Positions 52,957 to 61,798 are shown, numbered from the stretch's first letter. The stretch is 64,000 nt of DNA from Lentibacillus sp. Marseille-P4043 (GCF_900258515.1 NZ_LT984884.1:1680176-1744175), one strand, 5' to 3'. Made by a program: numbers and translations. The notes: generated from the sequence alone by a model not told the origin.

Positions 52957-53001
52957 CAAAAAGGGTCCGAAATCGCATACAGTTTCGCACCCTTTTGTTG
53001 T
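52957..53001. terminator. Second hairpin, possibly bidirectional terminator
   Basis: AAAAAGGGTCCGAAA / TTTCGCACCCTTTT with a 10-nt loop. No gene is seen in 52900-53300 around it; the rest is AT-rich. Confidence 0.65.
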
Positions 53002-53322
53002 TATATCAATGTTTTTGGCGTTTATTCAGTTAAAATAGCACAATAAATAGCAATGATTTTAGCAGAGTGGGAATGAATATTCTCAATCCGTTATTTTATT
53101 TGATAAAGTACCAGCTAGTTTAATTTCACTTTTAAAATACAAAATCAGATGTCGATCCTAAAACTCCCGGCAATCAAAAAGTTTAAATAGGTAATTATTA
53201 TTCGATATCATTCTCTCTACTTACATTATACTATGATTTATAAATTATTTATAGACTACTTTTTGTGTAATACCTATACTATAATGTTATACACAAATCT
53301 AAAAGATAAGGGGTGTATCAGT

Positions 53323-53739
53323 ATGTATGGCAAAAAAGATGTCTTAGATAATGGTCCTTTTTTTCATGGTACTAAAGCAGAACTAAAAATCGGGGATTTA
53401 TTAGAACCGCAACACTTATCAAATTACCAAGATAAAAAATCAAACTATATCTATTTTACTGCAACATTAGATGCTGCTAAATGGGGTGCTGAATTGGCAA
53501 CATCCAAATCAAAAGAAAAAATTTATATTGTAGAACCATTGGGTGAATTTGAAAACGATCCGAATTTAACGGACAAAAAATTTCCTGGGAACCCAACACG
53601 TTCTTATAGGTCTAAATCTCCTCTGAAAATAATAGCTGAATTAGGTTCATGGGAAAGACATTCCGATGAAGAAGTAAACCACATGATTACATCTTTAAAA
53701 AAGTTACGTGAACAAGGAAAAGCTGTAATACACGATTAA
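53323..53739 (+). CDS. arr: Rifampin ADP-ribosyltransferase
   Basis: 138 aa, the normal Arr length. FFHGTKAELKIGDLLEP is the NAD-binding start, YIYFTATLDAAKWGAELA follows, and PTRSYRSKSPLKIIAEL contains the conserved C-terminal segment with the catalytic aspartate region. Arr inactivates rifampin by ADP-ribosylating it. The ATG at 53323 lies 7 nt behind GGGGTG; the longer open frame to 53233 lacks a ribosome binding site. Single gene, chromosomal type as in other soil bacilli. Confidence 0.93.
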   Translation: MYGKKDVLDNGPFFHGTKAELKIGDLLEPQHLSNYQDKKSNYIYFTATLDAAKWGAELATSKSKEKIYIVEPLGEFENDPNLTDKKFPGNPTRSYRSKSPLKIIAELGSWERHSDEEVNHMITSLKKLREQGKAVIHD

Positions 53740-53905
53740 TCCTTAAAATTCGTGGGCGGCGGGTGATCCTCTCCTTGGGCTGCCATCCTGCGAGATTTTT
53801 TAGCTAATTGTTTTAGTTATGCCCCAGCCTCGTCCCTTTCAACAAAATGGACAAATTGTAAAATAAGATTTTGGCAATACTTTTTCAAGAGTTTTTTTAA
53901 TCACC

Positions 53906-54004
53906 AAAAAATGGCAGAAGCTGGTACCGACCCCCAAAAGTTAGAATGAAAAATATAACTTTTGGGGGTAACCACCTTCTACTACGAATTGCCCTGCCAT
54001 TTTT
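53906..54004. repeat. 99-bp nested palindrome (MITE-like)
   Basis: Outer arms AAAAATGGCAG (53906) and CTGCCATTTTT (54004 end); inner perfect arms CCCCCAAAAGTT (53931) and AACTTTTGGGGG (53968 end). No coding capacity. The size and nested arms suggest a small non-autonomous insertion. The flanking 53740-53905 holds no gene. Confidence 0.7.
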
Positions 54005-54080
54005 GTTGTGAATTTTTAGCTGTTTCCTCTTGTTTGCACCTCAAAAAAACCCGATACTAATTAAGAATTGTTCTTTTTTC

Positions 54081-54647
54081 TTATTTTTGATGTTCTAACC
54101 TATAATTGCAAGCTTCAATTGCTGACTCTGATTGCGAAATAAGCTCTTGATCTCCCTTTTCCGAGCGGAGTTCCAGTGCTTTTTCAAAAAAGGACAATGC
54201 CTCTGGAAATCTTTTTTGGTCAAATTCATTTTTGCCACAATGCTGATAAACAAAATCTAGGAAATGGGTGTAATCACTATCTGTTTCCGCTTTTTCCAGT
54301 AATTCATTAAATATTTGGTTGGACAATTCGTATTTCGTCCACCACTGGTATGTATGTGCTAGCCGAAGCTTGTTTGTAAATACGCCTTGTTGATTGTCAA
54401 GGTCATTGTAAATTTCAATCGATGTATGAAGGCGCTTTTCACTTTCCTCCAGTTCACCAACAATTCGTAAAAAGTAGCCGAGCATCCCGTTCCATTTCGC
54501 TTTTTCATCGTCACTGAAATCATTGGTTTTAAGTTGTTCCATGATGTATATCATTCCATGAAGCATCTGAATTTTGGATACGGGAACTTCCCTAAGGTTT
54601 GGGCCAAAAATAAATTTCATATTATATGGGATATCACTTATTTTCAT
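54081..54647 (-). CDS. TPR protein
   Basis: 188 aa, helical tetratricopeptide repeats: AKWNGMLGYFLRIVGELEESEKRLHTSIEIY, NKLRLAHTYQWWTKYELSNQIFNELL and FDQKRFPEALSFFEKALELR. Such proteins act as scaffolds or peptide sensors; role unknown. ATG with GGAGGAG upstream. A similar small protein class exists in many bacilli beside acetyltransferases or kinases, but no partner is visible here. Confidence 0.8.
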   Translation of the reverse strand: MKISDIPYNMKFIFGPNLREVPVSKIQMLHGMIYIMEQLKTNDFSDDEKAKWNGMLGYFLRIVGELEESEKRLHTSIEIYNDLDNQQGVFTNKLRLAHTYQWWTKYELSNQIFNELLEKAETDSDYTHFLDFVYQHCGKNEFDQKRFPEALSFFEKALELRSEKGDQELISQSESAIEACNYRLEHQK

Positions 54648-54742
54648 ATGCTATCTCCTCCATGAATGTATCGTATCAGTTCTATCCAAATTTTGCGAAG
54701 AAAGTAAATGCCCTGGCTCTCGTGTAATCACAATCTAGTTTT

Positions 54743-54916
54743 TCAGCGGGATAGTTCCATAATAAGAATGACTACAGCAGTAATAAATAAACCGACATTT
54801 CCTAAACATATAGGCGGATATGTTATATTTCTTTTCTTCTTCCCCTTTGTATCTATATTGATTGAACAACTCCGATTGGCTAAAAAGCTGCTCACCCTTT
54901 TTTGTTTTTCACGCAA
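54743..54916 (-). CDS. Possible small membrane protein
   Basis: 57 aa from TTG 54916, 6 nt behind GGAAGGTG. Basic N-terminal part, then one hydrophobic helix near the C-terminus (VGLFITAVVILIMEL). Not recognised. Supported only by the ribosome binding site and the helix. Confidence 0.35.
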   Translation of the reverse strand: MREKQKRVSSFLANRSCSINIDTKGKKKRNITYPPICLGNVGLFITAVVILIMELSR

Positions 54917-54960
54917 AATAATCACCTTCCATAACCAATACTACCATAATTGCCAAGAGC

Positions 54961-55049
54961 GGGACATGGGGACAGGTTAACTGTCCCAGCTGAAAACCCC
55001 TAGAACACGGGGTTTTTGACTGGGACAACAAACCTGTCCCCACGTCCCA
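54961..55049. repeat. Palindromic repeat copy 19, subfamily C
   Basis: Full copy, nearly identical to copy 17, 41 bp upstream of the next start codon. Confidence 0.9.
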
Positions 55050-55089
55050 CAAACGTGTTAGACTTAAATGCGTGAGGGAGGAGATTTTA

Positions 55090-55872
55090 GTGACAATCTA
55101 TGAACAATTAAAGCAATCCTTATCCAATAGAGTAAACGACATTATTACACCTTTAGAAGTTAAGGTCCAGCTAAAACAGCAATTCGGGACCAATCTCAAC
55201 AGTGTCATTCTATCAGACTACTGCTACAACCGTTACAATAAAGGAATCCGCTTTGACAAGCACCTTTTCCAATACATAAATAGAAGTTCCTACAAATACT
55301 TAGGAGAAAATCATCCGTACACTGGCTTGATTTTTCATAAATTGAAAGGAAGCGGTGAAGAAGTAGTTGTTGGCGAATGGAAGAATGGCGAAAAAGTGAT
55401 CTATGAGCAAAGCCCTGCACAATCAGATGATCCCAAAACACAGCTTGAGAATATAAGTAACCAGCAAATTATGAAGCTATATGAGGATTACAATGAAATT
55501 TTTAGAAATGAAATGAATCTATTAAACTGCAAGCCGACAGAATTGCGGCATTTAATAGGGAGAATCGGGGAATTTATCTGTGCTATCCATACCAATGGGA
55601 CGCTGGCTAGACAAGTGAATCAGCATGGCTTTGATGTGATCAGCGGTGGAAGGCGAATTAGTGTTAAAACAACTGCACAATCGGAAGGGTTTATTACAAT
55701 TAATCAGAATACATTTGCTGGTTTTGATGATTTGTTTGTTGTGCAATATGCTGAGGATGATTTTAACATTATTTATTATGGTCCAAAAAATGATATTCCT
55801 AAGATTGCTAGAAGTTATCAAGGTAAATATGAGGTTGATATTAGTAAATTAGCAGGAATTGCTGGGAAGTGA
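55090..55872 (+). CDS. PD-(D/E)XK-like protein with N-terminal regulatory domain
   Basis: 260 aa. Residues 1-110 are a small domain found before several nuclease-like proteins (ITPLEVKVQLKQQFGTNLNSVILSDYCYNRYN). Residues about 145-235 contain RHLIGRIGEFICA, QHGFDVISGGRRISVKTTAQ and FDDLFVVQYAE: the E ... D ... (I)xVK arrangement of PD-(D/E)XK nucleases. Probably a DNA-acting protein. The GTG at 55090 follows GGAGGAG at 6 nt; an earlier GTG overlaps that site. Pieces of a paralogue lie at 57.3 and 61.6 kb. Confidence 0.72.
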   Translation: MTIYEQLKQSLSNRVNDIITPLEVKVQLKQQFGTNLNSVILSDYCYNRYNKGIRFDKHLFQYINRSSYKYLGENHPYTGLIFHKLKGSGEEVVVGEWKNGEKVIYEQSPAQSDDPKTQLENISNQQIMKLYEDYNEIFRNEMNLLNCKPTELRHLIGRIGEFICAIHTNGTLARQVNQHGFDVISGGRRISVKTTAQSEGFITINQNTFAGFDDLFVVQYAEDDFNIIYYGPKNDIPKIARSYQGKYEVDISKLAGIAGK

Positions 55873-56018
55873 TTGGATAATAGTAAAAATGCGTGTGTTT
55901 GATAATTAAATTACTGTCAAGTATTACAATTTGAAAGTAATGACAAATAAATGATTTAGTGGTAAATTTATAGAAATAAAGAATATTAAGGTATAGCAAT
56001 TTAAGGATGGGGTGTAGT

Positions 56019-56582
56019 ATGGAAAAATACATTACTTACGTTGAATTGTTTTCAAGATTATACAAAGAGGGCAAAATTGATATTAAGTGGTTAAAAAATT
56101 CTTCTAGCTTCAGAGTTAGTAAAGAAACTGAGAAAGAAATAGAACATATTGGCGTTTCGCGTGAAGACTTCATTAAGACAGCCTTTGAGATTGTTAGAGT
56201 ATGTCAAATGTTAGCTTCAGGTAATATACCAAAAAGTATTGAACAAGAAAAAATTCGGATCATCACAGAGAACTTTTTAACTCAAGAAATACTTGAATTT
56301 ATAAATGTACATTCTCATAGTAAGAATGATGTTATCGAAGGTTTTGACTATGATATTTTAACAAAGAGAAGCGAAAAAGATTTAAGTAACGTCATAGCAT
56401 ATACTGGTGTACTCAATTTTATTGTGTCAGATGTATATGGGGAAACAGAAGAATCCAATCAAAAAAAAGTTACTATAGAGTTATCAAAAATGGAAATTAA
56501 CAAACTCATAGATAAGCTTAAAGATATTTATGATATGATTGAGAGTCTTGAAGTGAGTGAGGGTGAAAAAAATGATAACTGA
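56019..56582 (+). CDS. Hypothetical protein, 187 aa
   Basis: Helical, acidic protein (EKEIEHIGVSREDFIKTAFEIVRV; ELSKMEINKLIDKLKDIYDMIESLE). No known motif recognised. It overlaps the following DUF433 gene by 11 nt, so it is co-transcribed with the DUF433/PIN-like pair and may be a third component. ATG at 56019 behind GGGGTG. Confidence 0.7.
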   Translation: MEKYITYVELFSRLYKEGKIDIKWLKNSSSFRVSKETEKEIEHIGVSREDFIKTAFEIVRVCQMLASGNIPKSIEQEKIRIITENFLTQEILEFINVHSHSKNDVIEGFDYDILTKRSEKDLSNVIAYTGVLNFIVSDVYGETEESNQKKVTIELSKMEINKLIDKLKDIYDMIESLEVSEGEKNDN

Positions 56583-57021
56583 CTATTTTGTTGATGATGA
56601 CGACCAATCTGTTGTTGCAAAGGATATGGAAACGCTTAAGGATCCTTATAAATCAGCAAATCACGTGGTTTTAAATTGGCGGTTGTTAGAGAATGATCCA
56701 AACAGAGGGCTAAAAAGTGAATCTTTTGCATATAATGTTTACCACCGTAATAAAAAGAATTGGGTGGTTGATGTGAACGGAAAAGACTATTTAAAGTCGA
56801 TAATCACTAAACATTCTAATAACGTAATGGACAAAAATATCCTTAGTGGAATGCCAACAATTAAAGGTACAAGAATTCCTGTATCTTTAATTATATCTTG
56901 TTTGAATGACGATATGAGTATTAATGATATTTGTGAAGACTATGAACTTACCCAATCTCAAGTAAAAGCCTCCCTTACCTATGTAGAAGATTTATTAAAC
57001 AATCCTTTTTTTGAGGAATAA
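56572..57021 (+). CDS. DUF433 protein, antitoxin-like
   Basis: 149 aa. The C-terminal 70 residues are a DUF433 helix-turn-helix domain: LSGMPTIKGTRIPVSLIISCLNDDMSINDICEDYELTQSQVKASLTY. DUF433 proteins pair with DUF5615 PIN-like toxins (VapB45/VapC45 type). The N-terminal half is a separate domain with WRLLENDPNRG. ATG at 56572 behind GAGGGTG. The PIN-like gene follows directly. Confidence 0.85.
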   Translation: MITDYFVDDDDQSVVAKDMETLKDPYKSANHVVLNWRLLENDPNRGLKSESFAYNVYHRNKKNWVVDVNGKDYLKSIITKHSNNVMDKNILSGMPTIKGTRIPVSLIISCLNDDMSINDICEDYELTQSQVKASLTYVEDLLNNPFFEE

Positions 57022-57022
57022 G

Positions 57023-57319
57023 ATGAAATTACTTTTGGATGAAAATATTACCCCAAGAGCAAAAACGATATTTGAAAGTTTAGGTTATGATGCAGTAAAT
57101 ATTCATTCGTTAGGGATGAGGGGAAAGTCAGACATTGAGGTATTTAAAATAGCACTAGAGCAGGAAAGGGCATTACTTACTGAAAATGACAAGGCAGCTA
57201 AATTTACTTTTTTAGGTTCCAATAAACACAAAGAAGAAACCGTCTTTCTACCTGACCAAGGTAAAGACGGTTTCTTCTTTATTAAACAATTAATTGGTCA
57301 CTGCGCATCTTCGGTTTGA
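57023..57319 (+). CDS. DUF5615 PIN-like toxin, C-terminus altered
   Basis: 98 aa. MKLLLDENITPRAKTIFESLGYDAVNIHSLGMRGKSD and ALLTENDKAAKF give the PIN-like core with the acidic residues D6, E7 and D in TENDK. The end is unusual: from about residue 70 the frame runs through a perfect 18-bp inverted repeat (57230-57280) and finishes in sequence left from a broken paralogue of the 55-kb gene. The normal DUF5615 end (GxIxLR) is not seen, so the protein may be truncated or fused. ATG at 57023 behind GAGGAATAAG. Confidence 0.75.
   Translation: MKLLLDENITPRAKTIFESLGYDAVNIHSLGMRGKSDIEVFKIALEQERALLTENDKAAKFTFLGSNKHKEETVFLPDQGKDGFFFIKQLIGHCASSV
57230..57280. terminator. Perfect 18-bp palindrome inside the PIN-like ORF
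   Basis: AAAGAAGAAACCGTCTTT (57230-57247) and its exact complement (57263-57280) with a 15-nt loop that itself pairs (ACCT/AGGT). With A-runs and T-runs on both sides it should terminate in either direction, though the ORF reads through it. Confidence 0.75.
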
Positions 57320-57375
57320 TAAATATCTAGGCGAACATTATCCCTAAACTGGCTTGATTTTTCATAATTGAAGGA
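57318..57375 (+). pseudogene. Internal fragment of a second copy of the 55-kb gene
   Basis: The stretch containing ACTGGCTTGATTTTTCATAA matches 55305-55350 of the PD-(D/E)XK-like gene with several changes and a stop. The next part of the same copy appears at 61556. Confidence 0.75.
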
Positions 57376-57396
57376 TAGCCGACCACCCCACCTTCG

Positions 57397-57430
57397 AAAA
57401 AGCATCACACGATAATGTGTGATGCTTTTT
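57397..57430. terminator. Terminator of the ABC exporter operon
   Basis: AAAAAGCATCACAC / GTGTGATGCTTTTT with loop GATAAT; A- and T-runs on both sides. Ends the minus-strand marR-ABC transcript. Confidence 0.88.
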
Positions 57431-57508
57431 CCAAACAGGTTATCCCGCCTCCGGATCGGCAAATTGACTGTTGTACAAGTCGGCGTAGAAGCCTTGTTTC
57501 TCCAGGAG

Positions 57509-59269
57509 TTACTGGTGGGTTCCTTGTTCAATGACTGTGCCGTTGTCCATGACCAAAATTTTATCGGCATCTTGAATGGTGGATAGGCGGTGGGCAATGA
57601 CAAAGCTTGTTCTGCCTTCCATCATCTTATTCATGGCCTCTTGAATGAATACCTCTGTGCGTGTGTCAACACTGGAGGTGGCTTCGTCAAGGATCATGAT
57701 TGGCGGATCAGCTAGCATGGCGCGGGCGATGGTTAGTAGCTGCCGCTGTCCCTGGGAAATGTTTGATCCTTCTTCATTTAAAATGGTGTCGTAGCCCTCA
57801 GGCAGTGTGCGGATAAAGTGATCGGCATGTGCCGCTTTTGCAGCTGCGATGACTTCTGCATCTGAGGCGTTATTTTTCCCATAGGCGATGTTATCTCTGA
57901 TTGTGCCGTTAAATAGCCATGTGTCCTGTAATACCATGCCAAAGTTTTTGCGTAATTCTTCGCGGGCCATCGATTTGATATTCACGCCATCGATGGTGAT
58001 TTTTCCACCTTTTAATTCATAAAACCTTAGTAACAAGTTGATCAAGGTTGTTTTTCCTGCGCCGGTTGGGCCGACAATGGCAATCGTTTGGCCTGGTTTC
58101 GCGTGAAGGCTCAAATCGTTCATCAAATGCTCGTTGCCGTAGCCGAAATCAACATGCTCAAAGGAAACGGCGCCTGTTGTCTGATTCAGTTTTCCGGTGC
58201 TTTCCTCTTCTGCTTCCTCTGCTTCATCGAGTAAAGTGAAGACACGTTCTGCAGCTGCAATCGTCGCCTGGATGATATTGGCGATATTGGCTGTCTGGGT
58301 AATCGGCTGGTTAAATTGCTTCGAATAGGTGATGAACGCCTGAATATCCCCAATCGAAATGGTGCGCTGCGTGACCATAATCCCGCCAACGATACTGATC
58401 AGCACATAGCTAAGATTTCCGATGAATTTCATGACTGGCATAATCAATCCGGAAATAAATTGGGCGCTCTTTCCAGCCTCATATAATTCCTCGTTGACCT
58501 CATCGAACGTTTTTAGTGCCTGTTTTTCCTGTCCGTATGCTTTGACAACTTCATGTCCGGTAAACATTTCCTCAATATGTCCATTCAAATTTCCCAGTGT
58601 ACGTTGCTGCTTGCCGAAATAACGTTGTGATTTTTTCAGAAATGGTTTAATCACAAACACAGATAACGGCAGGCTGACAAGGGCAATTAATGTTAGCAAT
58701 GGACTAATTGTTAGCATCATGATCACAATTCCGACGATGGTAACTACAGATCTGATAAACTGGGTGATGCTTTGCTGCAAGGTATTTCCAATCGTGTCAA
58801 TATCATTGGTGACACGGCTTAGCACGTCTCCGTGTGCATGGCTGTCATAATAGTTTAGCGGGAGTTTTTTCAGTTTGTCGAAAATATCTCTGCGCATATC
58901 GAAGACGGTTTTCTGTGCGACACTTGCCATTAAATATTGCTGTATAAACGTAAATATACTGCTGAACACATACAAGCCGCCGAGCAGGAGCAACATCCGG
59001 GCGATTTTCCCAAAATTTATTTCTGCGCCAGGGGTTCCTTGTAGCTTGGCATAGGCACCATCAAATAAGACAGTGATTGTGTTACCCATTACTTTCGGGC
59101 CAAGAATGGTAAAAACAGTACCCAAGATGGCTGCGAAGAAAACGGTGATTAATCGCTTTTTTCGGGGCACGAGATAGCCAAGGAGGCGACGGAATGTGCC
59201 TTTAAAATCTTTCGGCTTCTGTTTTTGCATCATTTGCGTCTGGCTGTTTTTGGAAGATTTTTTACTCAT
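57509..59269 (-). CDS. ABC exporter half-transporter 2, premature stop
   Basis: 586 aa, fused membrane and ATPase domains of the YfiC/YheH-BmrD type. Six transmembrane helices in residues 35-330; Walker A GPTGAGKTT, signature ISQGQRQLL, Walker B IMILDEAT. It pairs with the next gene as a heterodimeric multidrug exporter. The frame ends in TAA (57509-57511) after EQGTHQ, but the expected ending LLEKQGFYADLYNSQFA continues in frame to a second TAA at 57440. So 22 residues are cut off, consistent with a GAA to TAA change. The signature ISQGQ instead of LSGGQ marks one degenerate ATP site, common in such heterodimers. Confidence 0.9.
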   Translation of the reverse strand: MSKKSSKNSQTQMMQKQKPKDFKGTFRRLLGYLVPRKKRLITVFFAAILGTVFTILGPKVMGNTITVLFDGAYAKLQGTPGAEINFGKIARMLLLLGGLYVFSSIFTFIQQYLMASVAQKTVFDMRRDIFDKLKKLPLNYYDSHAHGDVLSRVTNDIDTIGNTLQQSITQFIRSVVTIVGIVIMMLTISPLLTLIALVSLPLSVFVIKPFLKKSQRYFGKQQRTLGNLNGHIEEMFTGHEVVKAYGQEKQALKTFDEVNEELYEAGKSAQFISGLIMPVMKFIGNLSYVLISIVGGIMVTQRTISIGDIQAFITYSKQFNQPITQTANIANIIQATIAAAERVFTLLDEAEEAEEESTGKLNQTTGAVSFEHVDFGYGNEHLMNDLSLHAKPGQTIAIVGPTGAGKTTLINLLLRFYELKGGKITIDGVNIKSMAREELRKNFGMVLQDTWLFNGTIRDNIAYGKNNASDAEVIAAAKAAHADHFIRTLPEGYDTILNEEGSNISQGQRQLLTIARAMLADPPIMILDEATSSVDTRTEVFIQEAMNKMMEGRTSFVIAHRLSTIQDADKILVMDNGTVIEQGTHQ

Positions 59270-60990
59270 GCTGATTCCTCCTCCCCTAGCTGTGATTTTA
59301 CAATTTCCTGGTATACTTCATTGTTGTTCAGTAATTCCTTATGGGTGCCCATTCCGGCTATACGGCCTTTATCAAGCACGATAATGCGGTCAGCGTCGAT
59401 TACAGTGCTTACTCGTTGGGCGACAATGACAATAGATGCTTGATTTACTTCTTCTTTTAATGCCTTTCTTAATACAGCGTCTGTCTTGTAATCCAGTGCG
59501 GAAAAGCTGTCGTCAAACAGGTACACGTCCGGCTTCCTTACTAATGCCCGGGCAATGGACAAGCGCTGTTTTTGCCCGCCGGAAAGGTTGGAACCGCCCT
59601 GATCAATGACGGAATCATACCCATGTTCCATTTTTTGGATGAAATCATCTGCCTGGGCAATTTTAGCAGCATGTTGAATTTCCTCCATTGTTGCATCGTT
59701 CTTTCCATAGCGAATATTTTCGGCAATCGTTCCTGAAAAAAGCAGCGCCTTTTGTGGGACGAGTCCAATTTTGGAGCGGATCTGTTCCTGGGAAGCATCC
59801 CGGATATCCGTGCCGTTGATTCGGATGACGCCCTCGGTCACATCAAAGAAGCGGGGAACCAGATTAACGAGCGTTGATTTACCAGATCCGGTACCGCCGA
59901 TAATCGCTGTCACTTCGCCTGGTTGTGACGTGAAATCGATATTGGTCAAGGCTGGTTCCGCTGCGCCAGGATAGTGGAAGGTGACATGGTCAAATTCAAG
60001 TGTACCTTTTTCCTGTTCAGCAGCGTCCGTATTGTTGTCCGTAATAGTTGGCTTTAACTCCAGCACTTCATTAATCCGGTTTGCTGAAACGGCGGCACGT
60101 GGGATGATCACAAACATCATTGATGCCATAATAAGCGCGAACATGATTTGCATCACATACTGGATAAATGCCATCAAATCTCCAATCTGCATCCCGCCAT
60201 GGCCAATCCGTATGCCGCCGAACCAAATAATCGCGACGATGGTGAGATTCATCACAAGCATCATGATCGGCATCATAAAGGCCATGATTTTATTCACCTT
60301 GATCGATACATCGGTCAAATTGGTGTTGGCTGTTTTTAACCTTTTTGATTCTTCATGTTCTTTTGCAAACGCGCGAATAACCCGAACACCGGTCAAATTT
60401 TCCCGCATGACAAGATTCAGCTTATCCAGTCTGTCTTGAACGGCTTTAAACAAGGGCATGCCTTTCTTCAGGATGAATAAAATGGAAAAGATCAGAAATG
60501 GCATGGTCGCCACAATGACAAGTGATAACTTGGCATCCTTGGATACGGCCATGATTAAGCCACCCGCCAGCATGATTGGTGCCGTGATGACCATCCGGAG
60601 CATCATCATCATGACCCTTTGTATCTGGGTAATGTCGTTGGTTGTTCTGGTGATCAATGACGCTGTGCCGATTTGATCAAATTCTTCTAAGGAAAATTGT
60701 TGCACATGGTTGAATACACTGCGCCTTAAATCTCGGCCGTGTCCCATGGCAACTTTGGCCGAATAGTAGCTTGCCATGATCGAAACGCCGATACCAACAG
60801 CTGTCACAACTAGCATCAGCCCACCAATCTTCCAAATATACGGGATGTCACCTTGAACCACACCGTTGTCCACAATGTCTCCCATCAAGGTTGGTAAATA
60901 TAGATCGGTCAACGCTTGCGCAAAAATTAGGATAAAAATAAGCGCGACCAACCATTTATAGACGGACAATCTTTTTAGGATTTTTAGCAT
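59266..60990 (-). CDS. ABC exporter half-transporter 1
   Basis: 574 aa. Transmembrane domain to about residue 320, then ATPase with Walker A IGGTGSGKST, signature LSGGQKQRLS and Walker B VYLFDDSFSALD. The Asp replacing the usual catalytic Glu after Walker B marks the degenerate-site partner (as in BmrC and TM287-like subunits). Overlaps the following gene by four bases and the preceding marR by seven, so all three are co-expressed. Likely exports drugs or a toxic compound sensed by the MarR protein. Confidence 0.92.
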   Translation of the reverse strand: MLKILKRLSVYKWLVALIFILIFAQALTDLYLPTLMGDIVDNGVVQGDIPYIWKIGGLMLVVTAVGIGVSIMASYYSAKVAMGHGRDLRRSVFNHVQQFSLEEFDQIGTASLITRTTNDITQIQRVMMMMLRMVITAPIMLAGGLIMAVSKDAKLSLVIVATMPFLIFSILFILKKGMPLFKAVQDRLDKLNLVMRENLTGVRVIRAFAKEHEESKRLKTANTNLTDVSIKVNKIMAFMMPIMMLVMNLTIVAIIWFGGIRIGHGGMQIGDLMAFIQYVMQIMFALIMASMMFVIIPRAAVSANRINEVLELKPTITDNNTDAAEQEKGTLEFDHVTFHYPGAAEPALTNIDFTSQPGEVTAIIGGTGSGKSTLVNLVPRFFDVTEGVIRINGTDIRDASQEQIRSKIGLVPQKALLFSGTIAENIRYGKNDATMEEIQHAAKIAQADDFIQKMEHGYDSVIDQGGSNLSGGQKQRLSIARALVRKPDVYLFDDSFSALDYKTDAVLRKALKEEVNQASIVIVAQRVSTVIDADRIIVLDKGRIAGMGTHKELLNNNEVYQEIVKSQLGEEESA

Positions 60991-61454
60991 GGTTCCTCAC
61001 TACCTTCTTCAAAATGTGCAGCTAACTGACGATGGATGGCCAGCAATTGGTTAAATTCCTCCGCTGAAAAGGAATCCACTGCTCTCTGAAATCTGCTGGG
61101 AACACCATCTTTTTGTTCTTTAATGTTTTGTATCAATGCTTTTCCTTCTGCACTTAACGACAAATCCATTTCCCGCCGATTGTCCTTGGCAAACGTCCGG
61201 TTCAGAAGCCCAGCCTGTACAAGCCCGTCAATCGCATGACTTAGTGTGCTTTTTGGAAAATTCGTTAGCTCCTGGAGACGCTTCTGCGCAATTTGATGAT
61301 AGTGTGTCATCGTAATAAGTATGGCAAATTGCGGCATTGACAAGTCTTGAGCAGCGGCTGTTTGCTTAACCTGCTGCATAATCAAACGATGCAGCCGCCA
61401 GAACGACTGCATTAATGTATAAGAACGGGAAAACTCATGATTATTATCATTCAT
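60984..61454 (-). CDS. MarR-family repressor
   Basis: 156 aa. Winged helix: AQDLSMPQFAILITMTHY, LQELTNFPKSTLSHAIDGLVQAGLLNR and the wing KDNRREMDLSLSAEG. First gene of the exporter operon. It probably represses its own promoter at 61500-61548 and responds to an exporter substrate. ATG at 61454 is preferred; another ATG at 61466 exists in frame. Confidence 0.9.
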   Translation of the reverse strand: MNDNNHEFSRSYTLMQSFWRLHRLIMQQVKQTAAAQDLSMPQFAILITMTHYHQIAQKRLQELTNFPKSTLSHAIDGLVQAGLLNRTFAKDNRREMDLSLSAEGKALIQNIKEQKDGVPSRFQRAVDSFSAEEFNQLLAIHRQLAAHFEEGSEEPC

Positions 61455-61499
61455 TATATACACCATCTTTCTTTTTTAAAGCATTTCTAAAATGAACTG

Positions 61500-61548
61500 T
61501 TCAAAATGGAACTATTACAGTTTACTCTTTTGGATATTGTGGGTCAAG
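61500..61548 (-). promoter_or_regulatory. Promoter and MarR operator
   Basis: On the minus strand TTGACC (61548-61543), 17 nt, TAAACT (61525-61520). Just downstream lies the palindrome GTTCCATTTTGAAC (61513-61500), placed where a repressor would cover the transcription start. Confidence 0.78.
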
Positions 61549-61555
61549 GAGGAAT

Positions 61556-61798
61556 TTGTTCAACTGCAAGCCGACAGAATTGCGCCATTTAATAGGAAGA
61601 ATTGGTGAATTTATCTGCGCAATCCATACCAATGGAACGCTGGACAGACATGTGAATCAGCAAGGCTTTGATGTTATTAGCAACGGAAGGCGAATTAGTG
61701 CTAAAACAACAGCACAGTCGGAAGGGTTTATTACAATTAATCAGAATACATTTGCCGGTTTTAATGATTTGATTGTCGTGCGATATATTGAGAATTTC
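61556..61798 (+). pseudogene. C-terminal fragment of a second copy of the 55-kb gene
   Basis: Reads NCKPTELRHLIGRIGEFICAI, QQGFDVISNGRRISAKTTAQ and FAGFNDLIVVRYIE, closely matching residues 148-230 of the gene at 55.1 kb. The 5' half lies 4.1 kb away (57318). ISVKTT has become ISAKTT. It then changes abruptly into unrelated sequence. Confidence 0.88.
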
